Positions 33,964 through 42,568 of a DNA stretch of 44,781 nt are shown here, in pieces; the stretch's first letter is position 1, and each line of letters begins with the position of its first letter. The notes under the pieces are model-generated. The model saw only the letters and a list, made by a program, of their open reading frames with translations. It was not told the origin of the DNA and made no database searches. Source of the stretch: Pseudobdellovibrionaceae bacterium (GTDB lineage: Bacteria; Bdellovibrionota; Bdellovibrionia; Bdellovibrionales; Bdellovibrionaceae); NCBI GenBank assembly GCA_019637955.1, contig JAHBUS010000014.1, positions 1 through 44,781 of the forward strand, written 5' to 3'. The translations under genes were made by a program, and so were the position numbers.

Positions 33964-33993
33964 GTGCTGACCCTGTTGGCGAGCGCTACTAAG
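33945..33993 (+). repeat. 20-bp direct repeat across the stop codon
   Basis: TGTTGG-TC-AGCGCTACTAAG (33945-33964) and TGTTGG-CG-AGCGCTACTAAG (33974-33993) match at 18 of 20 positions, 29 bases apart. The first copy holds the natural stop; the second is a duplicated stop region just beyond it. Confidence 0.6.
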
Positions 33994-34014
33994 CCAGCCA
34001 ACACGGACCTCTTT

Positions 34015-34050
34015 AAAAACCCGGACCTCTTCGCGAGGCCCGGGTTTTTT
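34015..34050 (+). terminator. rho-independent terminator
   Basis: AAAAACCCGG (34015-34024) pairs with CCGGGTTTTT (34040-34049), with an inner CCTC-GAGG stem and a run of six T. It ends the transcript of the Gly/Arg-rich protein gene. Confidence 0.9.
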
Positions 34051-34087
34051 ATTTTGAGCCGAGCGCATGTCGCTTTAGACTAATGAC

Positions 34088-34963
34088 ATGAAAGCACTCG
34101 CACTCACTCTCGGCGCTCTTCTCCTTTTGTTGACCTCTTGCACTCATAAAACCTTGCGTGAACCTGCGCAGGCGGCCAGCGCCCGTGTCCAGTGCGGCAC
34201 CGGGAGCCTCGGCTGGATGAGCTCGTACTCGTGGTGCGTGTCGACACCGGCGGGCGCCCCGGCTTCGGGTCACGTGCTGTATTACCTCCACGGGAACGGC
34301 GGCAACGAGAAAAGCTGGGCCACGGCCGAACACGATCAACTCGCGTCGCAGTGGCGCAAGCACGCGAACGCGCCGAGCGCGGTCGTGACCGTGTCGTTCG
34401 GAAGCAGCTGGTTTCTCACCCAGAGCGCTCAAGAGAACTTTGTCCGCAAGGTCATGCCCGAGGTCGAAGCGCGTCTGGGCTTCGCGGTCAAGAAGCGCAG
34501 CCTCTTGGGAGAATCCATGGGCGGCTTCAACGCCAGCGTTCTGGCGTTGGCACCCCAGCGCCCTTTCGAGCGCATCGCCATCGTCTGCCCCGCAGTTTAC
34601 AACATCAATCCGCACGCCTCCGCCCGCGAGATCAGTCAGTTCGTGGCGCGCCAACCGGCCGGCACCAACACGAAATTCATTCTGAAATGGTTCGACAAGC
34701 AGCGCGGCTTTTACCGAAGCGCCGCCGAATTTGAAGCCCTCAATCCCGTTCGCATGCCCGAACGCCTGACCTCCTCCTCGACGCCGCTGTTTTTACTGGG
34801 CGACGAGAAAGACTCTTTGGGCGTGTATGAAGGCGCGCTGGTGATGGCTAAGGCCGCCCAGAAGCGCGGGCTCAACGTGCAGTGGCTGAGTATCCCCAAT
34901 GCCGATCACTGCCAGCACACCCCCGCCTCCTCCGAAGCCTTGGCCGCCTTTCTGGCGCGCTGA
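34088..34963 (+). CDS. esterase-family lipoprotein (alpha/beta hydrolase)
   Basis: 291 aa. Lipobox LTSC gives an anchored Cys 18. 'VLYYLHGNGGNEKSW' is the oxyanion loop, 'KRSLLGESMGGFNASVLA' carries the nucleophile Ser, Asp is in 'LLGDEKDSLG' and His in 'IPNADHCQHTP'. The architecture is that of the putative esterase (esterase D-like) family. Acts in the envelope on an unknown ester. Confidence 0.85.
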   Translation: MKALALTLGALLLLLTSCTHKTLREPAQAASARVQCGTGSLGWMSSYSWCVSTPAGAPASGHVLYYLHGNGGNEKSWATAEHDQLASQWRKHANAPSAVVTVSFGSSWFLTQSAQENFVRKVMPEVEARLGFAVKKRSLLGESMGGFNASVLALAPQRPFERIAIVCPAVYNINPHASAREISQFVARQPAGTNTKFILKWFDKQRGFYRSAAEFEALNPVRMPERLTSSSTPLFLLGDEKDSLGVYEGALVMAKAAQKRGLNVQWLSIPNADHCQHTPASSEALAAFLAR

Positions 34964-35032
34964 CAATTGCCGTGACACCCCGATAGATTTTTCAAGGCCC
35001 GGGGCCTGTACTCGCCCTCGGGCGACGTGCAC

Positions 35033-35048
35033 TTGGCACTGTTCTTGG
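35033..35048 (+). promoter_or_regulatory. sigma-54-like promoter
   Basis: TTGGCAC-TGTTC-TTGG keeps the -24 TGGCAC element and the spacing to a -12 TTGG, one base from the consensus TTGC. It lies 46 bases before the ATG at 35095. No enhancer site was identified, so this is tentative. Confidence 0.35.
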
Positions 35049-35094
35049 AGTTCAACAACGAAAGAAACCCCACATTTGAACCGGGAGGTTTGAA

Positions 35095-35565
35095 ATGAAA
35101 AAGGTGATCTTCGGTCTGTTGGGCCTCATGACGGCGTCGAGCGTGGCGCTGGCGCAAAATCAACAGCCACCAGAGTACGAACTTCTTTGCCGCATCAAAG
35201 CCAAGGAAGCGGCGGCCGAGAGCTACCGTGGCTGCGTGACCAACTCACGCGCCCAACACATCGACCAACTCAAAAAAGAATACCAAGATAAACTCCGTGC
35301 GATGAAAAACGAGTACGAGAGCGAGCTCAAACGTCTCGCGCCGACGAAATCGACGTCATCACCAATGCCCTCGAAAAAACAACCGGGCAAAAAGATGGCC
35401 AAGCTGAAGCCGAGCGCGAAGCCCGAGCCGATCGCCAAGCCCGAAGGCACGATGGAAGACATCACGGTTGAAACCAAAAACACGATGGTGCCGACCGCGG
35501 ATGAGTCGATGCTCGACATTCCCGAGCCCACGCCGATCGAAGATGTCCCCACGATCGGTGGTTGA
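35095..35565 (+). CDS. secreted coiled-coil / Lys-Pro-rich protein
   Basis: 156 aa, GGGAGG upstream. Signal peptide (MKKVIFGLLGLMTASSVALA). Two Cys at about residues 33 and 49 flank the start of a charged helix (QLKKEYQDKLRAMKNEYESE). The second half is a basic Lys/Pro linker (KKQPGKKMAKLKPSAKPEP) and an acidic Asp/Glu/Pro tail. Likely a periplasmic structural protein; no family recognised. A possible sigma-54-type promoter is upstream and a terminator follows. Confidence 0.75.
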   Translation: MKKVIFGLLGLMTASSVALAQNQQPPEYELLCRIKAKEAAAESYRGCVTNSRAQHIDQLKKEYQDKLRAMKNEYESELKRLAPTKSTSSPMPSKKQPGKKMAKLKPSAKPEPIAKPEGTMEDITVETKNTMVPTADESMLDIPEPTPIEDVPTIGG

Positions 35566-35587
35566 TTCAAGAACCGAAATTTCAACG

Positions 35588-35616
35588 AAACCCCGGCCTA
35601 AAAACCGGGGTTTTTT
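35588..35616 (+). terminator. rho-independent terminator
   Basis: AAACCCCGG (35588-35596) pairs with CCGGGGTTT (35605-35613), followed by a run of T (35611-35616). Ends the gene at 35095 and overlaps the stop of the convergent diesterase gene, so it may serve both. Confidence 0.9.
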
Positions 35617-36364
35617 ATTTTTCAGGGTACGCAAGATCCGTGATGACCGAGTCCATGCCCCAGCGGCGGAATTTTTCGATTTGTGACATCTCGTTGACAG
35701 TCCAAACCACGGCTTTAAAACCTTGCGATTTCCACTGACGAACCGAAGCTTCGGTCGGGTACATTGACTGGTCCAAATGAACCAGATGAATTTTCAAGAA
35801 CGGCGCGAGCCACATCTCTCGCAGCGCGCGCTGCTCGAGATCGGGCGCGACCAAAAGACCCCGGGGAACCGCGGGCAAAAGACTTTCCATTTTCCAAAGA
35901 CTGAAAGGATTAAAGCTTGAAAACAAAAGGCGGTTCTCGGCGCCGCAAGATCGAATCACGCCCGCGATTCGGCGTTCGAGTGGATCGTTCCAGATCTCGG
36001 TCGATTTGATCTCGACGTTCAAATACGGCGGAACGTCAGGGTGTTTGAGCACCTCTTCAAGGGTGGACACGGCGAAAAAGGCGCGCAGATCGCGCAAGTT
36101 CGTGTCGCGCAAAAGGCCTTCGCGGTCCGCGAGGCGCGCGAAGCCGTCATCATGAAAAAGAACGGGAACCTGATCTTTCGTGACGCGGACATCGAACTCG
36201 GCCATCCGGGCGCCTCGACGTGCCGCTTCGATCAGCGAGCCCAACGTGTTCTCGACGTGGCCTTCATCAACAAAACCGCGGTGCGCCTGCCAATCCGGCA
36301 GGTCGAATTCGGCGGTCCACTTTTGAGCGCGCAGACGCTTTTGCAGCAACGAGGCCGGCGTCAC
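35615..36364 (-). CDS. glycerophosphodiester phosphodiesterase
   Basis: 249 aa from a GTG at 36364, whose GTGA overlaps the stop of the AsmA-like gene; an ATG at 36418 in the same frame is the alternative. 'WQAHRGFVDEGHVENT' has the catalytic His-Arg and the Glu-Asn-Thr. 'GARMAEFDVRVTKDQVPVLFHDD' (read in two parts) gives the metal-binding Glu/Asp and second His. 'YLNVEIKS' follows. Hydrolyses glycerophosphodiesters to glycerol-3-phosphate. No signal peptide, so UgpQ-like and cytoplasmic. Confidence 0.92.
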   Translation of the reverse strand: MTPASLLQKRLRAQKWTAEFDLPDWQAHRGFVDEGHVENTLGSLIEAARRGARMAEFDVRVTKDQVPVLFHDDGFARLADREGLLRDTNLRDLRAFFAVSTLEEVLKHPDVPPYLNVEIKSTEIWNDPLERRIAGVIRSCGAENRLLFSSFNPFSLWKMESLLPAVPRGLLVAPDLEQRALREMWLAPFLKIHLVHLDQSMYPTEASVRQWKSQGFKAVVWTVNEMSQIEKFRRWGMDSVITDLAYPEK

Positions 36365-38334
36365 GGGCGTGACTCGATTTCGAATTTCGGCGTGGCCCGC
36401 GTTCCGCGGATCAGCCATTTGGTCTCGCGGCCTTGCTGCGAGCGCACGACTTCACCTGTTAGAAGGCCGCCGTCATCCCAAGCCCCTTCCGAACGCAGGG
36501 AAACGGCGCCGACTTTCACGGCCGGCATTTTCCACTTCAGAGTTTTGAAATCTTTCGATTCAATTTGAAGCTTGAGCTGGTCCGAAGAGCCGGACTCAAA
36601 ATTCTCACTGAAGAACGGCTGGATCGCGCTCACCAAGGGCGATGGCCGGCTCAGATGCAAACGCTTCCCAACAAAGTCAAATTTCAATGCCTCGGGGCCG
36701 CTCGAGATGTGGAGCGTGCCGCGCGCGATGGCCAGATTCTCGATCATCACGTCGGTCACCAAAATTTGTCCGCGCAGCTGTTTCACGGTTCCAGATTCCA
36801 CTTCGCCATCGAGCTGCCCGCTCCAGATGCCGAGACTGCCTCCGCCGGTCATGAGCTTTTGCACGTCCGGATGCAAAGACATCTCGTCGATATCCAAGTG
36901 CGCGCGCACGCGTTTCCATTCTTTATCGGCGCGCAAATTGATGCCGCCCAGAAAGAGGCCCTCGAGCGGACGGATCCGGTCGATGACAACTGACCACTCG
37001 TTCTTGCGGAAGGCCGCCCGCCCGCCGATCAAACTCAAGGTCTGCACCTGACGCGTACCCAAGTTCGAGAAGATAAATTGCAGACCCGAGTGCTCCCCCA
37101 CCATTTCGTAGTCGTCATCATTGACGTAACTGAAAAGGCCGTTGAAGCTTCCGAGCTCACCCAAGATCGGAGCTTCGGGTTTGATCATCAAAAAACTGAA
37201 CAGCTTTTCGAGACGCACACCCCTGAGGCCCATCTTGAACGGCTGTGCTTTGAGGGGCGAGATTTGGCTGAGGTGAATCCGGTCCGCCTCAACCTCCCCC
37301 AGATCGCCTTCAAGTTTCAAACCCTCGATCACGGCCGGCATTTCGGGACCCACCATGACCGGGCCTTCCGTGCGCATTTTGAAAGAGATCCAGGCCTGCT
37401 TGCCGCTCAGATCCGAACTCACCACGCTCTCGCGGTGGAGCAAAGTCACCAACGGCGAGAGCGGCAAATGCTCGGCGGCAAAGTCGATCTCGGCCTTTTT
37501 TGTGGCGGGATCGCCTTTGGCTTTCAGGCGGTAGAGACCTTCACGCCACGTGCCTTGAGCTCGCAGCTCCAGCTCGGGCTGTGGTGAGCCCTTGTAGTCC
37601 AAAGTAAAATCCGCACTGGAACCGTAGTCGCCCGCGAGACTCTCGGTCGGGAGGATCAAGGTTCCGCGGGCATTGACGGTTTTCGTGTCGGGGCGTGCGT
37701 TCACGCGCACGCGGCGAAGCTCCAGGCCCGAAAAACGCTCGTTCGGCGACTGCACGCGGATCGAGCGGATCAAGACGTGCTCGACGGGGTTTCGTTTTTC
37801 GGCCGCGACATTGAGCTCCTCGGTTCCAGGATCGTTGCGCTGAGGTGACGGCAGATCCGCGGTGTTCTCCTCGCTGAGCTCCGAGGCGGGTTTGCGCTTG
37901 CAAGACTCCGGGATGTCTTTGAGGACCAAGTCTCCGTGTCCAACTTCAACCGTTGCCAAGCGCACGCGGCCGCGCACGAGCTCCATCATCTCCAGAGGCA
38001 AGCGCACCTCATCGACGCTCAGCTGCGGACTCATCTCGCAGGGACGGTCCACCGTGGCTTTGACATTTTCGACAACGACGGTGAGCTCCGGAAAGAGCCC
38101 ATCGGAAAGGCTTAAGTAGGCCCGGTCGAAAGTGATTTTGATATCTTTATGAACTTGCGAAGCCGCGCGCTCGACGAGGGCGGTGATTTTTTCGGGGGCG
38201 AACGTCGCACGGAACGCGAGGCCGACAAAAACCGCGGTGAAGACGCCGACGAGAGTCCAAACAAGTCCGGGCTGCTCGGCGACGAGACTGCGGCTATCAT
38301 CGGGATCTGGGGTTCGCACCGGGCGCGGATTCAT
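36361..38334 (-). CDS. AsmA-like envelope protein
   Basis: 657 aa. One N-terminal membrane helix (about 24-44), then a large beta-rich periplasmic body. 'ITFDRAYLSLSDGLFPELTV' and the later AsmA-type C-terminal region (about 520-600, 'LDGEVESGTVKQLRGQILV', 'MIENLAIARGTLHISSGPEA') fit the AsmA/TamB-like class. Such proteins bridge inner and outer membranes in lipid transport. In an operon with greA (27 bases upstream) and the diesterase (overlapping). Confidence 0.7.
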   Translation of the reverse strand: MNPRPVRTPDPDDSRSLVAEQPGLVWTLVGVFTAVFVGLAFRATFAPEKITALVERAASQVHKDIKITFDRAYLSLSDGLFPELTVVVENVKATVDRPCEMSPQLSVDEVRLPLEMMELVRGRVRLATVEVGHGDLVLKDIPESCKRKPASELSEENTADLPSPQRNDPGTEELNVAAEKRNPVEHVLIRSIRVQSPNERFSGLELRRVRVNARPDTKTVNARGTLILPTESLAGDYGSSADFTLDYKGSPQPELELRAQGTWREGLYRLKAKGDPATKKAEIDFAAEHLPLSPLVTLLHRESVVSSDLSGKQAWISFKMRTEGPVMVGPEMPAVIEGLKLEGDLGEVEADRIHLSQISPLKAQPFKMGLRGVRLEKLFSFLMIKPEAPILGELGSFNGLFSYVNDDDYEMVGEHSGLQFIFSNLGTRQVQTLSLIGGRAAFRKNEWSVVIDRIRPLEGLFLGGINLRADKEWKRVRAHLDIDEMSLHPDVQKLMTGGGSLGIWSGQLDGEVESGTVKQLRGQILVTDVMIENLAIARGTLHISSGPEALKFDFVGKRLHLSRPSPLVSAIQPFFSENFESGSSDQLKLQIESKDFKTLKWKMPAVKVGAVSLRSEGAWDDGGLLTGEVVRSQQGRETKWLIRGTRATPKFEIESRP

Positions 38335-38361
38335 CCGCCTATTGTGGCGCGAACCTCGAGA

Positions 38362-38850
38362 TTAGACAAATTTGAAAGAGAGGATTTCGTAGTCGTGATC
38401 GCCTTTGGGGCTTTGCACCGTGACGGTGTCGCCTTTTCGTTTGCCGATCATCGCGCGCGCCATGGGTGACAAGATCGAGATCTTGCCCGCTTTCACGTCA
38501 GCCTCATCGAGTCCTACGATTTGGTAAGTGCTCTCGGTTTCATCATCCAGGTTTTGCAAAGTCACGGTCGCACCAAAAACGATGCGGTCCGAAACGATTT
38601 GCGAAGGAACGATGACTTCGGCCATCGCAACCTTGGCTTGCAGTTCGGCGATACGGCCTTCGATCATGGCCTGACGGTCTTTGGCGGCTTCGTACTCCGC
38701 ATTCTCGCTGATATCGCCGTGGGAACGGGCCTCTTCAATGGCCTTGATCACGGCTGGACGTTCCTCGTGGATCAGACGTTTCAACTCGAGATCGAGCAAG
38801 GTCTTGCCATGAGCTGTCATCGGGAGTTTATCTACGCTATCAACGGCCAT
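38362..38850 (-). CDS. greA: transcription elongation factor GreA
   Basis: 162 aa behind a CAGGAGGAC site. The N-terminal coiled coil carries the acidic tip in 'SHGDISENAEYEAAKDRQ', which reaches into the RNA polymerase channel to trigger transcript cleavage. The C-terminal FKBP-like part has 'ISILSPMARAMIGKRKGDTV'. Length is normal for GreA. First gene of a three-gene minus-strand operon. Confidence 0.95.
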   Translation of the reverse strand: MAVDSVDKLPMTAHGKTLLDLELKRLIHEERPAVIKAIEEARSHGDISENAEYEAAKDRQAMIEGRIAELQAKVAMAEVIVPSQIVSDRIVFGATVTLQNLDDETESTYQIVGLDEADVKAGKISILSPMARAMIGKRKGDTVTVQSPKGDHDYEILSFKFV

Positions 38851-38998
38851 ACCGTCCTCCTGAAAATGGGACCAGGAACCCTACCAAATTGTGGTCCCCA
38901 AGAGCAAGACCCCCGTCTAGATATGCCGCGTTAACTATGAAGTGCCTGCCCCAACTGGCCGAAAAGTGAGGAGATCATCATGAGGAACGGAGCTCCGG

Positions 38999-39994
38999 TT
39001 GAAACATCTGGCAGAACGCATTTCGAAAGCAAAAACCCTCCTGCTCACCACGCACCGCCAATGTGATGGCGATGGCCTCGGGGCCGAACTCGCTCTGGGC
39101 TTCGCCCTTCGCAAACTCGGCAAAACCGTGCACATCGTCAACGTCGATGCCACTCCCAAAAAATACCGCTTTCTCAAGCCCGACAACTGGATTCAATACT
39201 ACGAAGACAACCAGACCCTTCCCGAGAGTGTCGACCTTGCGCTGATCTTCGACACCAACGATGAGCGGCTGATCGAGCCCATGTGGCCTCACCTGGAGCG
39301 CATTTCCAAAGCGATCGCCTTCGTCGATCACCACCCCGTCTTGCAGCAAGGCCCGGCGCCCACGCGGGAATCCGTGATCGACGTTCGCGCGGCCAGCACG
39401 GGCGAACTCGCCCACCGGATTATCAAAGAACTGCAGATCCCGCTCGACCGCGAGATTGCACGCTGCCTGTACACCAGCATCACCTTTGACACTCAACTTT
39501 ACCGTTTCATCCGCAACTCCCCGAATTCGCACCGGATCGCGGCCGAGCTCTTGGAGTTTGATATCGACCCCGAGGAGATCCACCGCCACTTATTCGGCGG
39601 ACAAACCGTGCAGAAAATGGCCTTCTTGGCTCGCGCCTTGGGTCAAATCGAGTACTTCGCCGATGGCCGCTTGGCCCTGCTCAAGCTCCAAGATCGGGAT
39701 TTGTTCCATTACAACTTGGAACCGGATGAATCGCGTGATGTGATCGACATGGTGATGACGATCGAATCTCTCGAAGCGGCGGCTCTTTTTCGTGAAGAAG
39801 CTCCCGGCCAGTACCGCCTCAGTCTGCGCAGCAAAGGCGAAATCGAGGTGCTTTCGGTCGCCGAATCACTGGGCGGCGGCGGGCATGTGCACGCGGCGGG
39901 CGCCTCGATCCGCGGCCCTTACGAAAAGATCAAAGATCAAGTCGTGCGCGATATGACCCAGAAACTGCTCCGGACCAAGAAGACAGGAAGCTGA
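38999..39994 (+). CDS. DHH-family phosphoesterase (NrnA/RecJ-like)
   Basis: 331 aa from a TTG start; the nearby ATG at 38980 is out of frame. Metal-binding motifs are 'THRQCDGDGLGAELAL', 'IFDTND', 'VDHHP' and the DHHA1 motif 'GGGGHVHAAGAS'. The first motif reads CDGDG instead of the usual NPDAD-type, which may alter metal binding. Expected to hydrolyse nanoRNA, pAp or cyclic-dinucleotide products. A BFD-like gene begins 6 bases after its stop. Confidence 0.9.
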   Translation: MKHLAERISKAKTLLLTTHRQCDGDGLGAELALGFALRKLGKTVHIVNVDATPKKYRFLKPDNWIQYYEDNQTLPESVDLALIFDTNDERLIEPMWPHLERISKAIAFVDHHPVLQQGPAPTRESVIDVRAASTGELAHRIIKELQIPLDREIARCLYTSITFDTQLYRFIRNSPNSHRIAAELLEFDIDPEEIHRHLFGGQTVQKMAFLARALGQIEYFADGRLALLKLQDRDLFHYNLEPDESRDVIDMVMTIESLEAAALFREEAPGQYRLSLRSKGEIEVLSVAESLGGGGHVHAAGASIRGPYEKIKDQVVRDMTQKLLRTKKTGS

Positions 39995-40000
39995 GGTTTT

Positions 40001-40261
40001 TTGAAACCCAAACAACGCTCCGAGATCATTTGCCGATGCAACAACGTCAATCGAGAGACGATTGAAAAGTGCATCCGCGATGGAGCGAAAACCTTGAACG
40101 AAATCTTCGACCAAACCAGCGCCGGCGTCGGCCCCTGCGGCGGTTCGTGCCGCCGAAAACTGGGCCCCATGCTCGAGCACTACCTCACCACCGGAACCTT
40201 TCCGGAAAAACTCACGACCGATATGACGGGTAAAAAACCCGGCGGTTCGCAGGCCTGTTAG
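40001..40261 (+). CDS. BFD-like [2Fe-2S]-binding protein
   Basis: 86 aa from a TTG start, 6 bases after the DHH gene. 'IICRCNNVNRETIEKCIRDG' and 'TSAGVGPCGGSCRRKLGPML' give the four cluster Cys of a bacterioferritin-associated-ferredoxin domain (C-x-C...C-x2-[GS]-x-C type). The C-terminal 20 residues are a Lys/Gly-rich tail ending in a Cys. It may carry electrons or sense iron. It is one of two BFD-like proteins in this 2-kb stretch. Confidence 0.85.
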   Translation: MKPKQRSEIICRCNNVNRETIEKCIRDGAKTLNEIFDQTSAGVGPCGGSCRRKLGPMLEHYLTTGTFPEKLTTDMTGKKPGGSQAC

Positions 40262-40375
40262 CCTCACGACCCAAAATAAGACGGACCCGAACGAGATGGG
40301 GTCTTCCATTCTTACTCCATCCTCCCCGCCTATTCTGATCAGGTGAAAAACTGGAATCGTTCGGGAAGGAATCAA

Positions 40376-41209
40376 ATGAAAAAACAAACCGATTTAGGGG
40401 TCGACCTTCATGAGGACGACGATTTTGTTCACCCGCTCAAACTCGCGCCCGTTCCTCCCTCGCCGCGCGCTGACCGTCGGCGAGTGTTGGCCCTTCTGGG
40501 ATCGTTCGGAGCGCTCGCGCTTCTTTCCTCTTGTGGCAACGGCGTTAAAACGACGCTGACCTCAGCCGGGACGACCTCAGGAAGTACCGCCGGGAATGAC
40601 GGAGACACCTGCTCCGTGGTCCCCAGCGAAACCGATGGCCCCTACCCTCTGTACAGCGCACAGAGCGGGATCTACCGAAGCAACATCATCGGCAGCGATA
40701 TCACGAACACCTCCGGCATCCCTCTTCAAATTATTTTGAATCTCCTGAATACCAACAATGCCTGCCAGCCCGTGATCAATGCCGCCGTTTATGTTTGGCA
40801 TTGCGATCAGTATGGACAGTATTCGGGATACTCGAGCTCGCAGAATGGATCTCATTCTGGAAAAACCTTCTGTCGGGGAATCCAGGTCAGCGACAACAAT
40901 GGCCAAGTCTCTTTTACCTCCCTTTTTCCGGGATGGTATTCAGGGCGAATCACGCACGTGCACTTCGCCATCTATCTTAACAACAATCTGAACGCGAGCC
41001 CGAAAGTGAGCCAGTTTTGCTTTCCGCAATCTGTCGTCAATGCCGCCTACACGGTCAGCCCATACTCCTCCCACGGACAAAACATCTCAGTTTCCAGCAT
41101 TTCAGCCGACGGCATTTTTAGTGATGGATCTTCATTGCAGACGGTGTCGGTCACCGGATCGGCGAACACATCGTATATCGCGACTCTTAAAGTTGGGGTC
41201 CCGGCCTGA
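40376..41209 (+). CDS. intradiol-dioxygenase-like lipoprotein with Tat-type signal
   Basis: 277 aa from the ATG at 40376 behind GGAAGGAAT; a GTG at 40343 is in frame but has no such site. The N-terminus has a long charged lead, then 'RADRRRVLALLGSFGALALL' and SSC, a twin-arginine-like signal with a lipobox. The mature part matches the intradiol dioxygenase fold: 'SETDGPYPLY', 'AAVYVWHCDQYGQYSGYS', 'FPGWYSGRITHVHFAIY'. Tyr, Tyr and the His-x-His of the iron site appear kept. Substrate unknown. Confidence 0.85.
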   Translation: MKKQTDLGVDLHEDDDFVHPLKLAPVPPSPRADRRRVLALLGSFGALALLSSCGNGVKTTLTSAGTTSGSTAGNDGDTCSVVPSETDGPYPLYSAQSGIYRSNIIGSDITNTSGIPLQIILNLLNTNNACQPVINAAVYVWHCDQYGQYSGYSSSQNGSHSGKTFCRGIQVSDNNGQVSFTSLFPGWYSGRITHVHFAIYLNNNLNASPKVSQFCFPQSVVNAAYTVSPYSSHGQNISVSSISADGIFSDGSSLQTVSVTGSANTSYIATLKVGVPA

Positions 41210-41216
41210 AGACGCG

Positions 41217-41651
41217 CTAAGACGCGCGTGTTTTTAAACGGTAATCCAAGATCTTTTGTACTTCGGGGCGGCAGGTGCCGCACGCCGTGCTCGCGGATGT
41301 GCGGCGCGAGACTTTTTCGCATGTGTGCGCGCCCGATAAGATCGCCTGATCGACCACCTCCGTGGGGACCGAGCGGCAATGGCACAGTTCGAGATCCTGA
41401 TAGGGGTACACCCACTCCCCGCGCGCGCGCAGAATCAACTCGCGCACCAGAAGCGCGGAGTGGCCGTCACCCTCGGGAAGATCCCACCTGGTGAGATCCT
41501 CACCGTGCGCGGTTTTGAGCGACTCGACCAGGCGTGTGATTTCGGCGCAGCCGATCACTTCAACGGTCCAACCGCTGGCAACAGGCGTCGCCGTGAGCCG
41601 ATCACGTCCGGGCATCTCAACTAAAATTTGCTTTCGCTCGAGGGTCGCCAT
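41217..41651 (-). CDS. protein with C-terminal BFD-like [2Fe-2S] domain
   Basis: 144 aa from the ATG at 41651. The N-terminal ~80 residues ('RKQILVEMPGRDRLTATPVA', 'WTVEVIGCAEITRLVESL') are not recognised. The C-terminal part has 'DLELCHCRSVPTEVVDQAI', 'GAHTCEKVSRRTSASTACGT' and CRPEVQ, a BFD-type cluster site. Converges with the dioxygenase-like gene (stops 7 bases apart) and diverges from the ATP-grasp gene with only 13 bases between start codons. The promoters must lie inside opposite genes. Confidence 0.75.
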   Translation of the reverse strand: MATLERKQILVEMPGRDRLTATPVASGWTVEVIGCAEITRLVESLKTAHGEDLTRWDLPEGDGHSALLVRELILRARGEWVYPYQDLELCHCRSVPTEVVDQAILSGAHTCEKVSRRTSASTACGTCRPEVQKILDYRLKTRAS

Positions 41652-41664
41652 ACTTTTATTCTCG

Positions 41665-42534
41665 ATGAAGCTCAAAATCTTGGCAAGCACCGCCCAAGCC
41701 GAGTCGACCCTCTTGATCCAAAAGGCAGCCCAAAGCCTGGGGATCGATTTTGAGGTCTTGCTCCTGGATCATATCCAGACGAGCGCGGGCGCGATTTTTC
41801 ACCAAAACGTCGAACTTGTCGGCAGCCCCGACCTGATGATCTGGCTTCGCCTAGGAACGCTCTCGCGGCGCCGCGGTCTTGAGATCGCGCGTTTGATGCA
41901 AATGCGCGGGCTGCGTTTGATCAACAGCGCCGAAGCGGTGGAACTGGCTTCGGATAAAATTGAGAGCTACGAGCGTCTGCACAAGATCGGAGCTCCGGTG
42001 CCGCGCACCTGGCCCTTCTCACCAGAAATTCGCATCAGGGCGTCCGAACTTCACCATGTGAAACCTCGAAGTCCCGTCAGTTTCTGGATCAAGACCCGCA
42101 TCGGCTCGCAAGGCATCGGCGTGAGTTGGGCGGCCGATGCCACGCACGCGCTGGCGCAGATGGATTTGATTCGCGTGAGCGAAGGCTCGGGCGTGATCCA
42201 AGAGCATGTTCCCGGAGAAGATCTTCGGCTCCTCGTGTGCGAAGGCCGCATTTTAGGAGCGATGAAGCGCACGGCCGCCGCGGGTGAGTTCCGCGCAAAT
42301 CTGCATCAAGGCGCCAAGGCCGAGCCCACCGAACCGACACCGGCCGAAGCCGCGCTTGCCTTGCGAACTACGCACGCGATGAATCTTCGCGTGGCGGGCG
42401 TGGACATGATCCGCCACGAAAACAGCGCGGTGGTTCTTGAAGTCAACCCGTCACCGGGCCTTGCCGGCATCTCCGCGTGCCTGGGCAAGAATCTCGCTGT
42501 CGAAATCCTGACGAATTTCAAAACCAATTCCTAA
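41665..42534 (+). CDS. RimK-like ATP-grasp ligase
   Basis: 289 aa from the ATG at 41665. 'RGLRLINSAEAVELASDKIE' and 'LHKIGAPVPRTWPFS' are the start of an ATP-grasp domain. 'FWIKTRIGSQGIGV' is the nucleotide loop, 'VIQEHVPGEDLRLLVCEGRILGAMKR' (read in two halves) and 'VAGVDMIRHENSAVVLEVNPSPGL' the metal site. RimK-type enzymes ligate glutamate or other amino acids to proteins or small molecules. The substrate is unknown. Confidence 0.88.
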   Translation: MKLKILASTAQAESTLLIQKAAQSLGIDFEVLLLDHIQTSAGAIFHQNVELVGSPDLMIWLRLGTLSRRRGLEIARLMQMRGLRLINSAEAVELASDKIESYERLHKIGAPVPRTWPFSPEIRIRASELHHVKPRSPVSFWIKTRIGSQGIGVSWAADATHALAQMDLIRVSEGSGVIQEHVPGEDLRLLVCEGRILGAMKRTAAAGEFRANLHQGAKAEPTEPTPAEAALALRTTHAMNLRVAGVDMIRHENSAVVLEVNPSPGLAGISACLGKNLAVEILTNFKTNS

Positions 42535-42568
42535 TTTTTCATCGCCGTTTTTGTTTTAAGCTTTTCGC

